Part shown: positions 12,600 through 24,008 of the stretch, in pieces | Layout of the letters: each line of letters begins with the position of its first letter | Numbering within the stretch: the first letter of the stretch is position 1 | Made by a program: the position numbers and the translations under genes | The notes under the pieces: generated by a model | Told to the model about the DNA's origin: nothing | What the model saw: only the letters and a program-made list of their open reading frames with translations | The model's database searches: none | NCBI RefSeq assembly: GCF_050947875.1 | Contig: NC_134569.1 | Coordinates: 37,928,277 to 37,992,276 of the forward strand | Direction: 5' to 3' | Length of the DNA stretch: 64,000 bases | From: Dermacentor variabilis | Lineage: Eukaryota; Arthropoda; Arachnida; Ixodida; Ixodidae

Positions 12600-13801
12600 A
12601 CACAAATACTACAATGCAATGTTAGAGGACTTCTTCATAGCCTTGACGATATTAGAGAACACCAACACAAACATAATCCAAAGTTTCGGTGTGTTTAAGA
12701 AACACATCTGAAACCTAGAAACGCTAACTGTCTTCGAAATTACACCATCTTTCAAGAAGATCGTGACGAGATTAACGCCTCCGGCGGTGTACCAATGGTT
12801 GCCGACAAGTCTATAGCTTGTCAATACATCGCCCTTCAGACGACCCTTGAGGTAGTGTCAGTTCGGGCGATCCTTTTTAATAAACTGGTCACTGTGCGTT
12901 CTATACACATATCCCCTAACTATACTCTCAGAAAAAGCGATTTCTATAACCTTTTTGATCAACTTCCTGACCCCTACATACTCGTGGGTGATTTAATGCC
13001 CACAACATGATGTGGGGAGACTCGCTATGCGATGCGAGAGGTCGATTAATTGAAAATTTTCTTCTGACTTCTAGTGCCTGCCTGTTTAATAAAAAAAAGG
13101 TAACCTATTACAGCGTCCAACATAATGCGTATTCATCGATAGATCTAACTATTGGCTCTTCTCTTCTGCCTCACCTGGAATGGAACATCATCATAAAACT
13201 TTTTGGAAGTGATCACTTTGCTGTAACTTTAAACCCGATAACACTGTCTGAGAACCCTCCCCATATTCATCGATGGAAATTAGCATCGGCGGACAGGGAG
13301 CATTTCAAAAAATCAACTTATCTACCACGACGTTTTATAAACAATGTTAGTGTAGGTGAGGCTGTTGCACATTTTACCGCGTTTATTATTGATGTAGCCG
13401 AAAAGCTTGTTCTAAGTATGAATGGTGGTTCATTTAAAAGACATGTTTCCTGGTGTAACGAAGAGTGTAGAGAGGCGCGAAAAAGGCCGAATAAGGCATG
13501 GGGCGTATTGTGTAGATCGCCAAATGCAGAAAATCTCATTCAATTTAAAAACATTCAGTCACAGGGGATGCGGACAAGGCGTCAGACAAAGAGTGAAAGC
13601 TGGTTGAAGTTCCTCTCGGGTATAAATTCATACACGCAGGATGCGAAAGTGTGGAATGGCTTAAGAAAGCTAAAAGGGCAACAGATCCACCCGTCGCCTC
13701 TGGTGAATGACCAAGAATACCTTAAAAGACCAAGAAGACACTCTTGGGGAGCACTTTTAGCGTGTGTCAAGCTCAAACCATTATTCTCAACCTTTCCTTA
13801 A
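12600..13801 (+). pseudogene. LINE ORF2: endonuclease and linker, broken
   Basis: The start reads LQCNVRGLLHSLDD, matching the N-terminal Asn block of apurinic-type endonucleases, followed by an ETHL block near 12705. At 12990-13020 the GDFNAHN-like block is split by a shift (GDL in one frame, NAHNMMWGD in the next). SIDLTIGSS (about 13140) and GSDHFAVTL (about 13207) complete the domain. The linker has an EN-RT spacer character (WCNEECREARKRPNKAWG) up to the insertion point at 13801. Confidence 0.8.
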
Positions 13802-16446
13802 ATACAAGAGAGAGAGAGAAAAAACATTTATTCGGACCACCGAGGTGGTTGCTCTTGAGGTCGAGTGGGTGGCGTCCTCATTCCAGGACTCCACTGGCCA
13901 TGGCTGCTCGACGTACTTGCTGGACGAGAGCTTCTTGTCCCGCCAGGGTATCGCCGGTCAGCTGTACCTCCCACCGCTCAAATGACGTGTTAGGAGTCTT
14001 TAAGTGTTGAGGTTTGCCCTCGCACCCCCACGAGATGTGAAAGAGTGTAGGGCGTGTGTCGCCGCACCAGGGGCAGATGCCGCGATATGTATGTGGGAAC
14101 ATTTTACTGTGTCTGTGTAGGTTTGGAAATGTGTTGGTCTGTATAAGTCGGAGAGCTACGGCATCTTCAGTGCTGAGCTTTTTGTGAGGCGGAGGATAAA
14201 TCCTGCGGTTGAGTCGCTGGATCTCGAGTCGGTCGCAGTAATTGAATGGCAGGGGCACGAAGGTAAAGGGTGGGGATTGATGAGACGATTGGTCTTGCCC
14301 CGCTCGGTTGATTAGCGCTCGAGCTAGAGCGTTCGCCCTTTCGTTCCCCTCCAGACCCGCGTGACCCGGCGTCCACGTGATTTGATGGTATTCTTGCAGC
14401 CTTGGGCCTAGAATCTGAGCCGCCAGCAGCGGTGTTCGTCCGTTCATAAAGCTACGGCAGGCCTGTTGCGAGTCGGTAACGACATGGACTTCCCTGCCTA
14501 CCCTGTCTTCTTGCTTTATTACCAGCGCCGCGGCTATGGTCTCAGCCGCAGCTGGGGTCTCCGCCCTTACGGAGGCCGCGAGGGTCAAGGAGTTGTCTCT
14601 CCCGTTCACGGCGGCTACCGCGAAGAGGCCCCCTACAGGGTACGCCGCCACGTCCACGTACGTTACGTACGGGTCACCCTTGAATTGTCGGCGCTGTCTG
14701 TCGACGCGAGCCTTGCGTCGTCCTTCATGGAGTTCATGACTCATGTGCTTCGGTATCGGGTTCGCCTTGATCTTGCCTCTGACCTCTGGCGGGAGTGATC
14801 GTTGCCCATCGAGGGCACGGAGCTCCGTTGCCGTTCCGGTCCGGTGGAGGATGGCTCTGCCCGCCGCCGTGTTCTGTAGTCTGGCCTTTTGCGAAGCCAT
14901 AACCGCGTCCGACAGCTCAGCGAAGGTGTTGTGGATCCCGAGGGCCGCTAACTTCTCGTTTGAGGTGGTGACAGGGAGACCCAGGGCCGTTTTGCTGATG
15001 ATGGCATCGACCTGTTCTTGGTCGCGTTTGTTTAGCGAGTGATAGTGATACGGCACGCTATACGTTATTCTGCTGATCACCAGAGCCTGGACGAGGCGAA
15101 TCGTGTCCTCTTCTCGCATGCCCTTGCGGCTTCTTGTAATTCGTTTTATAATCCGCGAGATCTGGTTGGTGGCAGACCTTAGGGTTTGGATGGTGTGGGA
15201 GGCTTTCAGGTTGCTCTGGATCCAAAAACCCAGAATCCTAGTCTTATTGCCTTCCGTTATCTTCTGGCCCTCAAGATAGAGGTCGATAGGGCCGGGGGAC
15301 TTGTAGATTCCTCCTCCGTGCAACCAGATCACTTCGGACTTTTCGGGCGCACAACGCATCCCGCTCGCTGCCGCAAATCTCTCCACGGCCGTCGCGGCCT
15401 CTTGAAGGGTCGCCTCTTTTCGCGCTAGGGAGCCCTTGGTGGCCCAGAGCGTGATGTCGTCTGCGTACAGGGCGTAACCTAGGTCGGGGATCTTCCGCAG
15501 CTCTTTGGTCAGCGCTAGAATCGCGACATTGAATAGAATCGGGGAGATTATCGCCCCTTGCGGCGTTCCTTTGTTCGGCACGTCGATCGTATCCGATCGA
15601 GTCTTGCCTATTCCGATGGTTGCCGTCCGGCCCGTCAGGAACGATTTAATGTAATTAAAGATGCGCTCCCCGCAGCTGATGTCGTTCAGTCCCTTGAGAA
15701 TGGCCTCGTGGGAGATGTTATCGAAGGCCCCTTTTAGGTCGAGTGCGAGCAGGAGGTGTTCTCCTCCCTTCGGGATGCCCTTGAGAACTTCTTCCCTTAG
15801 GATTAGGAACGCATCTTGAGCCGAAAGTCCCGGCCTGAAGCCAAGCATGGTGTGCGGGAAGAGGTCGCCGTCCTCTATGTAATGTTGGAGGCGGGTTTCG
15901 ATGACCCTCTCGTACAGCTTGCCGAGGCACGAAGTCAGCGAGATGGGACGCAGGGCGTCGATCGCGGGCTTCTTGCCGGGTTTGGGAATGGTCACGATTT
16001 CCGCGTGTTTCCACTCGTTCGGTACGTGGCCCTTGCTCCAAAGTTCCCCGTTTAGGTATTCGGTCAAGTCCTGGATGTGCATCGGGCTCAGGTTTCTAAT
16101 CATGGCATTGGTGATTTTGTCAACTCCGGGAGCAGTGTTGCGCTGCGAGGCTCGTGCCGCGGCATACACCTCTTCCTCCGTGATGGGAGCGTCCAGTTCT
16201 GGTCTTGGTTCTCCTTCATATTTTAGGAGGCAGGGTTGTATGGGGTCGCTACCCAGGTATCTGGTTTTTAGGGTGTCAATCAAATCCTGGTCGTTTCCGG
16301 GGAACTTGTGGGCGATTTCTAGAAGCGTCCGACTGGTTGTCGATTTCGCCTTGTCGGGCTCGATCAGGCAACGTAGGATGGCCCACGTCTGCGCCGTACT
16401 CAGGGTACCCTTGAGCGAGGTGCAAAACTGTACCAGCAGTTGACGT
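13802..16446 (-). mobile_element. 5'-truncated LINE inserted in the older I-like LINE
   Basis: The insert runs on the minus strand from about 16446 to 13802 and ends with AATAAATGTTTTTTCTCT and a CT-rich tail. The older element reads into it as a KYK-type peptide at 13801 and resumes at about 16450 (QNEPYNRHFNMYKLRAV, then IACKSSAPGPE). The flanks TAAATACAAGA and TAAATGCAGAC look like a degenerate target-site duplication. The 5' end is missing: no endonuclease or ORF1 is present. Confidence 0.85.
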
Positions 16447-16520
16447 AAATGCAGACAGAACGAACCGTATAACCGGCACTTCAATATGTATAAGTTGAGA
16501 GCTGTCTTGATTGCATGCAA
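13878..16520 (-). CDS. LINE ORF2 fragment: reverse transcriptase plus RNase H, open frame
   Basis: An open 880-codon frame. Residues 1 to about 25 are antisense sequence of the host LINE, so the apparent start is not native; element sequence begins near residue 27. RT blocks: APGVDKITN (130-138), LRPISLTSCLGKLYERV (190-206), LALDLKGAFDN (258-268, catalytic Asp), GTPQGAIISP (318-327) and YADD (352-355). RNase H follows: YVDVAAY (Asp 623), AAAETIAAAL (Glu 660), TDSQQACR (Asp 683) and TPGHAGLEGNERAN (His 720). A CCHC finger lies at 816-833 (CPWC, H828, C833). In full elements this protein copies the RNA at the nicked target and removes the template RNA. All catalytic residues are present, so the copy is young, but it lacks an endonuclease. 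Confidence 0.88.
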   Translation of the reverse strand: MHAIKTALNLYILKCRLYGSFCLHLRQLLVQFCTSLKGTLSTAQTWAILRCLIEPDKAKSTTSRTLLEIAHKFPGNDQDLIDTLKTRYLGSDPIQPCLLKYEGEPRPELDAPITEEEVYAAARASQRNTAPGVDKITNAMIRNLSPMHIQDLTEYLNGELWSKGHVPNEWKHAEIVTIPKPGKKPAIDALRPISLTSCLGKLYERVIETRLQHYIEDGDLFPHTMLGFRPGLSAQDAFLILREEVLKGIPKGGEHLLLALDLKGAFDNISHEAILKGLNDISCGERIFNYIKSFLTGRTATIGIGKTRSDTIDVPNKGTPQGAIISPILFNVAILALTKELRKIPDLGYALYADDITLWATKGSLARKEATLQEAATAVERFAAASGMRCAPEKSEVIWLHGGGIYKSPGPIDLYLEGQKITEGNKTRILGFWIQSNLKASHTIQTLRSATNQISRIIKRITRSRKGMREEDTIRLVQALVISRITYSVPYHYHSLNKRDQEQVDAIISKTALGLPVTTSNEKLAALGIHNTFAELSDAVMASQKARLQNTAAGRAILHRTGTATELRALDGQRSLPPEVRGKIKANPIPKHMSHELHEGRRKARVDRQRRQFKGDPYVTYVDVAAYPVGGLFAVAAVNGRDNSLTLAASVRAETPAAAETIAAALVIKQEDRVGREVHVVTDSQQACRSFMNGRTPLLAAQILGPRLQEYHQITWTPGHAGLEGNERANALARALINRAGQDQSSHQSPPFTFVPLPFNYCDRLEIQRLNRRIYPPPHKKLSTEDAVALRLIQTNTFPNLHRHSKMFPHTYRGICPWCGDTRPTLFHISWGCEGKPQHLKTPNTSFERWEVQLTGDTLAGQEALVQQVRRAAMASGVLE

Positions 16521-17574
16521 AAGCTCTGCACCGGGACCTGAAAGTCATGTACGACATGATCAAAAACTTGCACACTGATGCACAAGTTACACTACTCGCA
16601 CTTTTCCACACTATTTGGGCTGCCGGATACCTTCCATCCACATGGAAAGAAGCGATTGTGGTCCCTGTTTTGAAGCATGGTAAAGACCCTTCCTCGGTGG
16701 CAAGTTACCGCTCGATCGCTCTCAAAGGTTGCCTTTGTAAGCTATTCGAAAAAAAAGATTAATCGGCAACTCATATATTTTCCTGAACTGAATAAAATGC
16801 TTGATCCCTGTCAGCGTGGCTTCAGAGAAAGGCGGTTCACAACCGATCATCTTGAGCGCATTGAAGGAAAATATCCGTGACGTATTTGTGCACAAACAGT
16901 TGTTCTTATCCATATTTCTCGATATGGAGAAGGGGAACGACACAACGTGGCGCTGCGGAATCTTGAGAGACTTGTCGGGGATGGGCATTCGTGACAATAT
17001 GCTAAACCTAACAGAAAGCTATTTGTCCAATCGTACCTTCCGTGTCAAAATCGACAATGTATTGTCACGTGCATTTATACAGGAAACTAGTGTACCCCAG
17101 GGAGGCGTGCTAAGCTGCACACTCTTTATTGTGAAGCTGAGCACACCTCGTGCTTCAATACCACACGCTATTTTTTATTCCGTGTACGTGGACATTCAAA
17201 CATGCTTCAAATTCTGTAGCCTCGCAGTGTGCGAGGGACAAGTACAGCAGGGCTTGAACAAGGTGTCCAAGTGGGCAGGCAGAAACGAATTTAAAATAAA
17301 CCATCACAAAAGTTATTGTGTTCTTTTTACAAGAAAGAGAGGCCTGGTTCCAGATCCTTGTATGAAACTGCGTGGACAACACATACCTGTCAACAAAGAG
17401 CGCAAATTTCTAGGTATTATACCTGATCCCAGGCTTACTTTCATTCCACACATAAAATATCTTAAACCAAAATGTCTAAAAACAATGAACTTACTGAAAA
17501 TTCTATCCCACACAACATGGAGTACCGACAGGAAAAGTTTGATGAATCTTTACAAGAGCCTAATTCGATCATGA
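16447..17574 (+). pseudogene. I-like LINE ORF2: reverse transcriptase, resumed after the insert
   Basis: It resumes with LRAVLIACKSSAPGPE (about 16495-16540). A 1-base shift follows, then YDMIKNLHTDAQ and WKEAIVVPVLKHGKDPSS and SYRSIALKG (16550-16730). After another shift at about 16745 come DPCQRGFRE, LSIFLDMEKG (block A, Asp kept), VPQGGVLSCTLF (block B) and FYSVYVDI at about 17175, where the YxDD box has lost its second Asp. The thumb follows (GIIPDPRLTFIPHIKYLK). The altered active site and several stops show that the polymerase is dead. Confidence 0.82.
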
Positions 17575-18848
17575 TTGGACTATGGTGCCGCCGTATATAA
17601 CTCTGCTGCCCCGAGCGCGCTAAAGATGCTAAATCACGTCCACCATCTAAGTATCCGCTTAGCCACTGGCGCTTTCAGACCAAGCCCGTTTGAAAGCTTA
17701 TACGTGGAATCAAATGAGTGGTCGCTCCATCTGTAGAGAACATACATCAGCCTTACCTAGTTTCTCAAAGTACGCTCTAATCATGAACATTTAGGTTCTA
17801 ATACCGTTAACGATACGACGTGTGCTACACTTTTCCGTAATCGTCCCTCTGTAAGACAACCTCACTTGCTGCGTGTGAGGGAGCTTAGCGATGGCATCCA
17901 TGTCCCACTCCTCGAACATCGCTTAATGCATCCAACCAAGCTGTCACCTCCTTGAGAGTGGCAAGGGGTAGAATGTGACATATATTTTCTAGAAGTTACA
18001 AAGCATGTTCCAGAGCTCGGAATCTGAATGCTCCAGTGCAAGCACTCCTGCTCAGAGTTCTACACAAATGCATCGAAGTCACATACCGGGTGTCCTATGC
18101 AGCCATCGGTCCATCCTTCTCGGAATCGAATGTACTGCATCCGGAAACAAGCAGCTTTACGGCTGAGGCCTATGCAATATTGTCGGCTGTGAAGCATATA
18201 AGGAAATCAAAACTCCCAATAGCAATTATACATACAGACTCCATAAGCGTCATGAAGGCATTGATGTCAGTCTGTAAGCACAAAAATCCCGTACCTAATG
18301 AGCTCTATTCCGCCTTGTCTAAAGCGTATATATCTAACCAGCATGTCATTATATGCTGGATGCCTGGCCATAGGGGCATCGAGGATAACGTTCTGGTGGA
18401 CGAGATGTGTCCCTGCCACAGATTTGAGGTTTTCTTATGAAGGAACCTGCGTAACCACTGGAAACGTATGTGGGACGCGGAAACAAATAATAAGCCGCAC
18501 GTGATAAAAAGCCACAGTTAGCTTTCTAGCCCTCCGCAACAAAATCACGCGGAACAGATGTCCTATTCCGTCGTCTCAGAATAGGACACATATTTGGCCC
18601 CCATAATTTTCTACTTACTGGAAATGAACTTCTGATCTGTAGTAGATACGGGGAGAGGCTGACAGTCTACAGTCCTGGAGTTTCGGGAAGCCGAATGTTA
18701 CAGAATGAGACATTTTGCCCTAGCATACCGGCAGCACATCCTTCTTCATCCTGTGATGTTTCTCGGTCCAGAAACGTTTTTTGATACCAATACAGTCCTG
18801 GATCTGGTGAAAGAAGTCTTACATGTTATTAGTCCCATAAAATCGTAG
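17575..18848 (+). pseudogene. I-like LINE ORF2: connection, RNase H domain and C-terminus
   Basis: After the stop at 17572-17574 the frame continues as LDYGAAVYN and IRLATGAFRPSPFESL, the usual connection between RT and RNase H. RNase H lies at about 18080-18410: FTAEAYAILSAV (Glu), HTDSISVMKAL (Asp) and CWMPGHRGIEDN (His). The first Asp block before 18090 is degenerate. The C-terminal end near 18848 reads VKEVLHVISPIK and a stop. Frames change several times. Confidence 0.75.
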
Positions 18849-19210
18849 CGCATCCTCTCTTCAGAGGATGCCACTGTGATAGTAGTTTTGCATAGCACGT
18901 GCGTGCAGGCCTTTGTGGTTCAAGGGCTCTGGTCAGGCAGTAGTGCTCTAGCAAATTCTTGCATCTGACATATTTTGTATAATGTATCATTTCTTCAAAA
19001 TGCATTTTAATGCTCATAGTACATTTAGACACCGTCATAATCTTATTACACGTAGAGTTTACGCCTTTTGTAGCGACTATTTTTAAGGCCCCTTTACAGC
19101 CACATCACATCAACTTCATAGAAGTCATCACTCCACTGCGAAGTCATTAACACTGGCATGACGCTCTTTGGTCATTCCTTGCCCTTGCGCCACTAAACAG
19201 CACACGTTCG

Positions 19211-19298
19211 TTCATTCATTCATTCATTCATTCATTCATTCATTCATTCATTCATTCATTCATTCATTCATTCATTCATTCATTCATTCATTCATTCA
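19211..19298. repeat. (ATTC)n array, likely the 3' tail of the I-like LINE
   Basis: About 22 perfect tetranucleotide units begin right after the sequence that ends the LINE 3' region (cgccactaaacagcacacgttcg). Microsatellite-like 3' tails are a known feature of I-like and RTE-like LINEs. The placement is seen; the origin is inferred. Confidence 0.9.
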
Positions 19299-21320
19299 AG
19301 AGTTGGACAGTTGGGAGCAAGGCGTTAGGCACATCGACATCACTGTGCCTTCGTTTCGTCACTATTGAAAGCTGCCGCGGGCATACGTTTGATTCATTTT
19401 GTGCTCCAACTAAAAGTGATTGCGAGCGGACGCGGGTGCCACGCAGGCTTTTTTCGCTACGTCGCCACACTTCAGTTTCGTAATAATTCTACCTCAATCG
19501 GCCAAAGTAAACAGCCGTGACTCTAATGCTCGTGTTTGTATTGCGTAAATCGGAATAAAATGGGGAAGGTCAACACATGCAAGTATGTTTAAAGAAACGT
19601 AAGCAAACGAAGGATTTCTTTTGTCTGTTCCCCGCTACTTGCGCTTAAAGAAGCCCATATCCTGGCGTTAGGCGCAAGGAATAAAAGAAAGAAAGGTTTT
19701 AGGTCACCGAAGGAAGCCATGCACTATTTGGGTTACTGTTATTCAAGGATTGACGGCGCAGACACTTTTCTTTTTCTTTTTTTTTCCTTTTTTTGCGTAT
19801 GCCTAAGTTGTGCACATCGCCAGATATTCCTTTCAGGTGGCTGGCGACGACGAGGTGCTTTGGTTGGTGTGTAGAGGGCCGTTTTCGCAATATAAGTGGG
19901 AACAGCACGCCTTAGAAGGTTTCGCAAATAGCCAAATGGCCACGCAAAATAAACATGGAATGTATTGTAACGGGCTTTGAGGAAGTGTAACTTCAGTAAA
20001 AGTTTCCATGGCCACGTGTACACTGTCTTTTGGCTGCTGACGTACGCAATGCTGATGGGAGAGAAAAGGGAAGACACAGACTCACGCACCGTACTGCCTT
20101 CAGAAAATTTGAATAGAAGGCGCACTTTCAACGCTCGACATCGAACTCCACATGCGTGTTTTTTGAGTAAAAGTAACGACAAAAAGCCTGCGGTAACCTT
20201 CGGTTCCAACGAGCCGCCGCCTACCATTATAGCCAACGTGATCGCATGAAGCGGCGCAATGCTGCTTGTGTTGCATCACGAAGCGTTTTTGAAACTTTCT
20301 GCCACGCTTTGAGCCGCGTGCAAGCGGTTCCTGTTGTTCGAGAGGCATAACAAAGTGCAGCTGCGGAATGCAAGGAGATGGCGAGACGCATGCGCATGCG
20401 ACTCAGAATTTCTGGATGGTGGGACAAGGGGACGGCGCAAAAAAATAAAAATAAATAAATAAAGAATAGAGCAAAGGGAATAGAGCAAAGTTGAAGGGGT
20501 TTCTCGGAGGCTTCGCACATCCTGGACGACGTTTTGCAGTGTTAACGGGACTGACAACTGACCAGCGCCTGTTGTGAGACGTTAGTGCAAATGAAAATAC
20601 CATGATTTATAATGATAGAATCGGGCATGCTGTTCGCGATTTAAGTAGAAATTACAATTCTAAATTGGGCACAGAAAGGCGCGAAAACGGTAAGTGGCAC
20701 GAACTGGTGGTGAAGCCTTGGTACTTCGGATGTAGTACTTGATATTATATTTTATGTAAGTCGGCTGGTATCAAGTACCGCATAGTTGTTTAAAGTTTCA
20801 GTACTTGTACTATTAGACCTTTGTGATTTATTCTTCGCGTATTACGAAGTACAAAAAAGTCCACGCCAACGAGCTGCTATGCCGTCGTAGTAACGAGCGA
20901 AGCGGCAGAGCCGTTCAGTGCATGGCGGCGCGAAAGTTCTGTTGTACGCGTGGGCGCTTGCGAGTTAGTACCCCGAGGTCTTTGGTCTCTGTGAGCGCCG
21001 ACGAATTGTGCCGTGAATGGGCGCCAGCGCTGCAATAATGGTACTACTGGCATATGCTACCACTTAGCTTTGCTTGGCTAAAGAAAAGCCTGGCGCATGT
21101 AGCCAGCAAAAGCATGGCCTTCGAAATTGGTTTCTATTACTTGTAGGGAGCCGTAGCCGGGATATAGTTACTGTATATGGGCTCCTGTATATTAGCCATA
21201 TAGGGTAACCTTACCGGGGCGTAGATTTGGACACCACCTATTATTTTAAATATAACGAAACTCTTGAATATAACGAAAACATGAACCGCAGAAACATCGG
21301 CTTGATAAACAAAATAATAT
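19299..21320. other. No recognisable gene
   Basis: Mixed sequence without a coding or transposon signal that I can support. There is an A-rich patch at 20440-20470. Around 21240-21280 two short tataacgaaa motifs recall the Tigger-type end seen near 1229-1302, too short for a call. Confidence 0.5.
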
Positions 21321-21324
21321 TTTC

Positions 21325-21592
21325 TCACATGCTATGGCAATGTACTGCGTTACCAAAGGGCGCTCTCTCCAGTGAGCCCGAATGGGAAGAAGCCCTCAAA
21401 AGCCCGGACGTCACACTCTAACTCACGGTCTTCCAGATGGCCCAAGAACTGGCAGAGCGTCACCACGTTCCCGTCTCGACTTGGGCGTCGCCAGCGGTTT
21501 CGGCCCGAGGAGCTCCCCGCGAGAGATCTCCAACGGCTTAAAACTCCTCAGGACCTCAATAAAGTTGTTGACTGACTGACTTACAGCTAGGG
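21325..21592 (+). mobile_element. 3' end fragment of an RNase H-type LINE with (GACT)n tail
   Basis: The frame at 21325-21421 reads HMLWQCTALPKGALSSEPEW, followed by EEALKSPDV and a stop. This has the shape of the C-terminal C/H finger and tail of RNase H-bearing LINEs (compare FHISWGC and the later FERWEV in the 13878-16520 protein). A short 3' region follows with a poly(A) signal (CTCAATAAAGTTGTTGACT) and three GACT repeats at the end. Everything upstream is lost. Confidence 0.6.
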
Positions 21593-22177
21593 CCGCCCTT
21601 GTCTGCTTCCCAGCGATGCCGGCGTGTAACCGTTATAGCGCTCACCTATAAATGATTTCAGCATGTTTCTTGAGCACGACGGCATCCTCAATGTACATAA
21701 GAAAATTCTAAGAAAAAATGTTCCGCAGCGTTGTCCGCGTTATCCCTGTGTGATTGGACACTTAGAGCGGTAAGCTTTTCCACTGCACTAAAAGACCAAG
21801 TATCATAAATCTGGTTGTTAGTCGCTTTAAGGGCCCTTCAGGTGCTCGTCCATGTGTCAAAAGTGTCCAGACTGGAGATCGAGCCATAGAGTTTCACACA
21901 ATCGCTAGAGCGAACTGTGGCGCTAGTGTCTACGGGACCTGCAAGCAGGACAGTTCAGCAGAACAGTTCAGCAGGAATGATCGGTAATACATGGGTCTAC
22001 CTAAACTTCGTCCTTCTGGCTTTAAATGGCTTTGTGACTTTGCCAAGTGATCATTTTTTCAGAAAGTACTGCATTCTAAATAATGAAACATTATCAAATG
22101 AACATTATTAAAATTGTTCGACGGCATCATTCGAACACAGGACCTCTAGCACAGTATCCAGATTTTGAAACCATTAC
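21593..22177. other. No recognisable gene
   Basis: No coding, RNA or repeat signal seen, apart from a short duplication of 'cagttcagca' near 21951-21970. Confidence 0.5.
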
Positions 22178-22189
22178 ACCACGGACGCA

Positions 22190-22437
22190 ATAAATTAAAA
22201 TTAATTAAATTATGGGGTTTTACGTGCCAAAACCACTTTGTGATTATGAGGCATGCCGTAGTGGAGGACTCCGGAAATTTCGACCACCTGGGGTTCTTTA
22301 ACGCGCACCTAAATCTAAGTACGCGGGTGTTTTCGCATTTCACCCCCATCGAAATGCGGCCGCCGTGGCCTGGATTCGATCACGCGACCTCGTGCTCAAC
22401 AGCCCAACACTATAGCCACTTAGAAACCGCGGTGGGT
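22190..22437 (-). mobile_element. Tick tRNA-derived SINE (Ruka-like), with perfect TSD
   Basis: On the minus strand it matches the copy at 7084-7337: a tRNA-like head with gatcgaatcc at the B-box position, the gcatttcgatggggg block, 'acttagatttaggtgcgcgttaaagaa', and the terminal ggcacgtaaaaccccata followed by an AT-rich tail. An exact 12-bp duplication, ACCACGGACGCA, flanks it (22178-22189 and 22438-22449). Confidence 0.9.
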
Positions 22438-22449
22438 ACCACGGACGCA

Positions 22450-23045
22450 TGGACAAGCTGAACCACTACGATTAGCAGCGATTACGCATGCGTGCTTGTA
22501 GAGTCTTACCTTCGGCATTAAAGAAAGTATAAATTTCTTTGAAGTTTAGGCTGATTTTTGCCCAGATAAAGCGCAATAAACGAAGGCACAACAATGTCTG
22601 AAGCCCCAAGCACGAAGATGAGACAAATCCACCATTCCCATGGTGGCTGAACGATCGAAGCGCCAGAGTTCCCTCTAGTAATTGTAGGAAACTCCATGAA
22701 TCGAACACCTCTCGTATGAGTCACCGAACCAGCCAAGAAAGTGCAGGATGATGATTACTGCATGTGGCCAGGGCTGCCTATTAGAGTGTAATGTTGTAGT
22801 GAGATTCTAGGATTTTGCCCCTTCCTCTTCCCATTAAAAAAAAGAGAGAAAAAGTTACGGCAGAACTCATCTGACGATGATTGTCAACGATAATGCGATT
22901 AGCATTCGAGCAATGTAATGACATATTGTCGATCAATGTAGCATCTCCCATTGCTTCGTTTGTATTTGATATGCTCCGGTATCGTTCCACTTTGCTATGG
23001 CACTCGCTTTCCAAGGTCGCCCATGAGCACGGCTGCACAACTGCA
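22450..23045. other. No recognisable gene
   Basis: Non-repetitive AT-rich sequence between a SINE and a minisatellite. Nothing supportable. Confidence 0.5.
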
Positions 23046-23990
23046 CGACTGTGTGACGCTGACGAAGTGACGGCGATGGAATGACCAAGAAGGAATGAAA
23101 ATGTCGGTATGATGACGATGGTATGAGGACAATGAGATGGCGATGTTTTGTTTAATGGCGCTGGTATAACGAAGACAGCGTGATGACGATGACGTGGGTG
23201 CAATGAGATGACAACGAGTGTAGGACAACGATGCCATGACGACGACGTTACGGTGAAACTGGAATGACGACGATGGCAAGACCACGATGTCATGACGACG
23301 ATGCAATGACGAATACGACACAACAACGGCACCATAATCAAGATTAAATGACCACAGTATGATTATAGTAGAATGACGAAGGAAGAATGACATCAGCGGA
23401 TCGACGAAGGCGATGTGACGGCGATGGCATTGACAATGGAATGGCGTTACTGATGCGATGACGTTGATACAACGATAGCGTAATGATGGTGGCATGATAA
23501 CGATGAAACTGTCGCCACAGCATCAGGATGGTATGAAAACAAATGCATGACGACGAGTGTCTGAAGACAATGGCGTGACAAGTACTGTGCCACGAGCCTG
23601 TATGACGACGACGGCATGACGACGGTGGGATGACGAAGTTGGAGTGATGACAATGGCGCGACCACGATGGCATGACGACGAAGGTATGTCAACTGATCGC
23701 GACTGTCACACGACGACGCAATGACGACGATGACATGACAACGGCCGCATAATCTCAATTGGATGTTGACAGCCTAATCAGAATAGAACGACGAAAGAAC
23801 ATTAACGTCGACGGAACGACGACGACGGCTTGACAACAATGAGATGACGTTACTGAAGCAAAGAGGATAGTAAAATGACAGCGTGACGACGACGGCATCC
23901 GTACAATGGCGTGACGATGAATGTGTGACGACGGTGGCGTGCCGACAATGGGATGAATTTACTGAAGTGATGACGATGTTAACTTAGGCT
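23046..23990. repeat. Degenerate ATGACGACGATGG-type minisatellite
   Basis: Nearly 950 bp built from variants of gatgacgacgatggcatgac, in units of roughly 9 to 21 bp with many substitutions. The strand is purine-rich and dominated by GAC, GAT and ATG steps. Open frames on the minus strand (22781-23758) are rich in His, Ser and Arg only because of this composition. Confidence 0.85.
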
Positions 23991-24008
23991 ACTGGGTTGG
24001 TGTAAAAA

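Larger units (their letters stand above)
11100..19210 (+). mobile_element. Decayed I-like LINE, split by a younger LINE
   Basis: Parts in order on the plus strand: a probable 5' untranslated region (about 11100-11580, ending in pyrimidine-rich sequence), an ORF1 with CCHC knuckles (11585-12398), an endonuclease (12600-13300), a linker to 13801, a foreign minus-strand insert (13802-16446), the RT (16447-17574), RNase H (18036-18440), the ORF2 end near 18848, a 3' untranslated region and a 3' (ATTC)n tail. The 5' edge is uncertain by at least 100 bp. The order zinc-knuckle ORF1, endonuclease, RT, RNase H fits the I-like group. Many stops and shifts are present. Confidence 0.75.

Noticed and set aside
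14466..16443. Several plus-strand frames of 60-180 codons
   Set aside because: Antisense shadows of the open RT/RNase H frame.
19168..19368. A repeated FIHS protein
   Set aside because: Translation of the (ATTC)n array.
22781..23758. His/Ser/Arg-rich proteins on the minus strand
   Set aside because: Composition of the minisatellite; no family and several overlapping frames.
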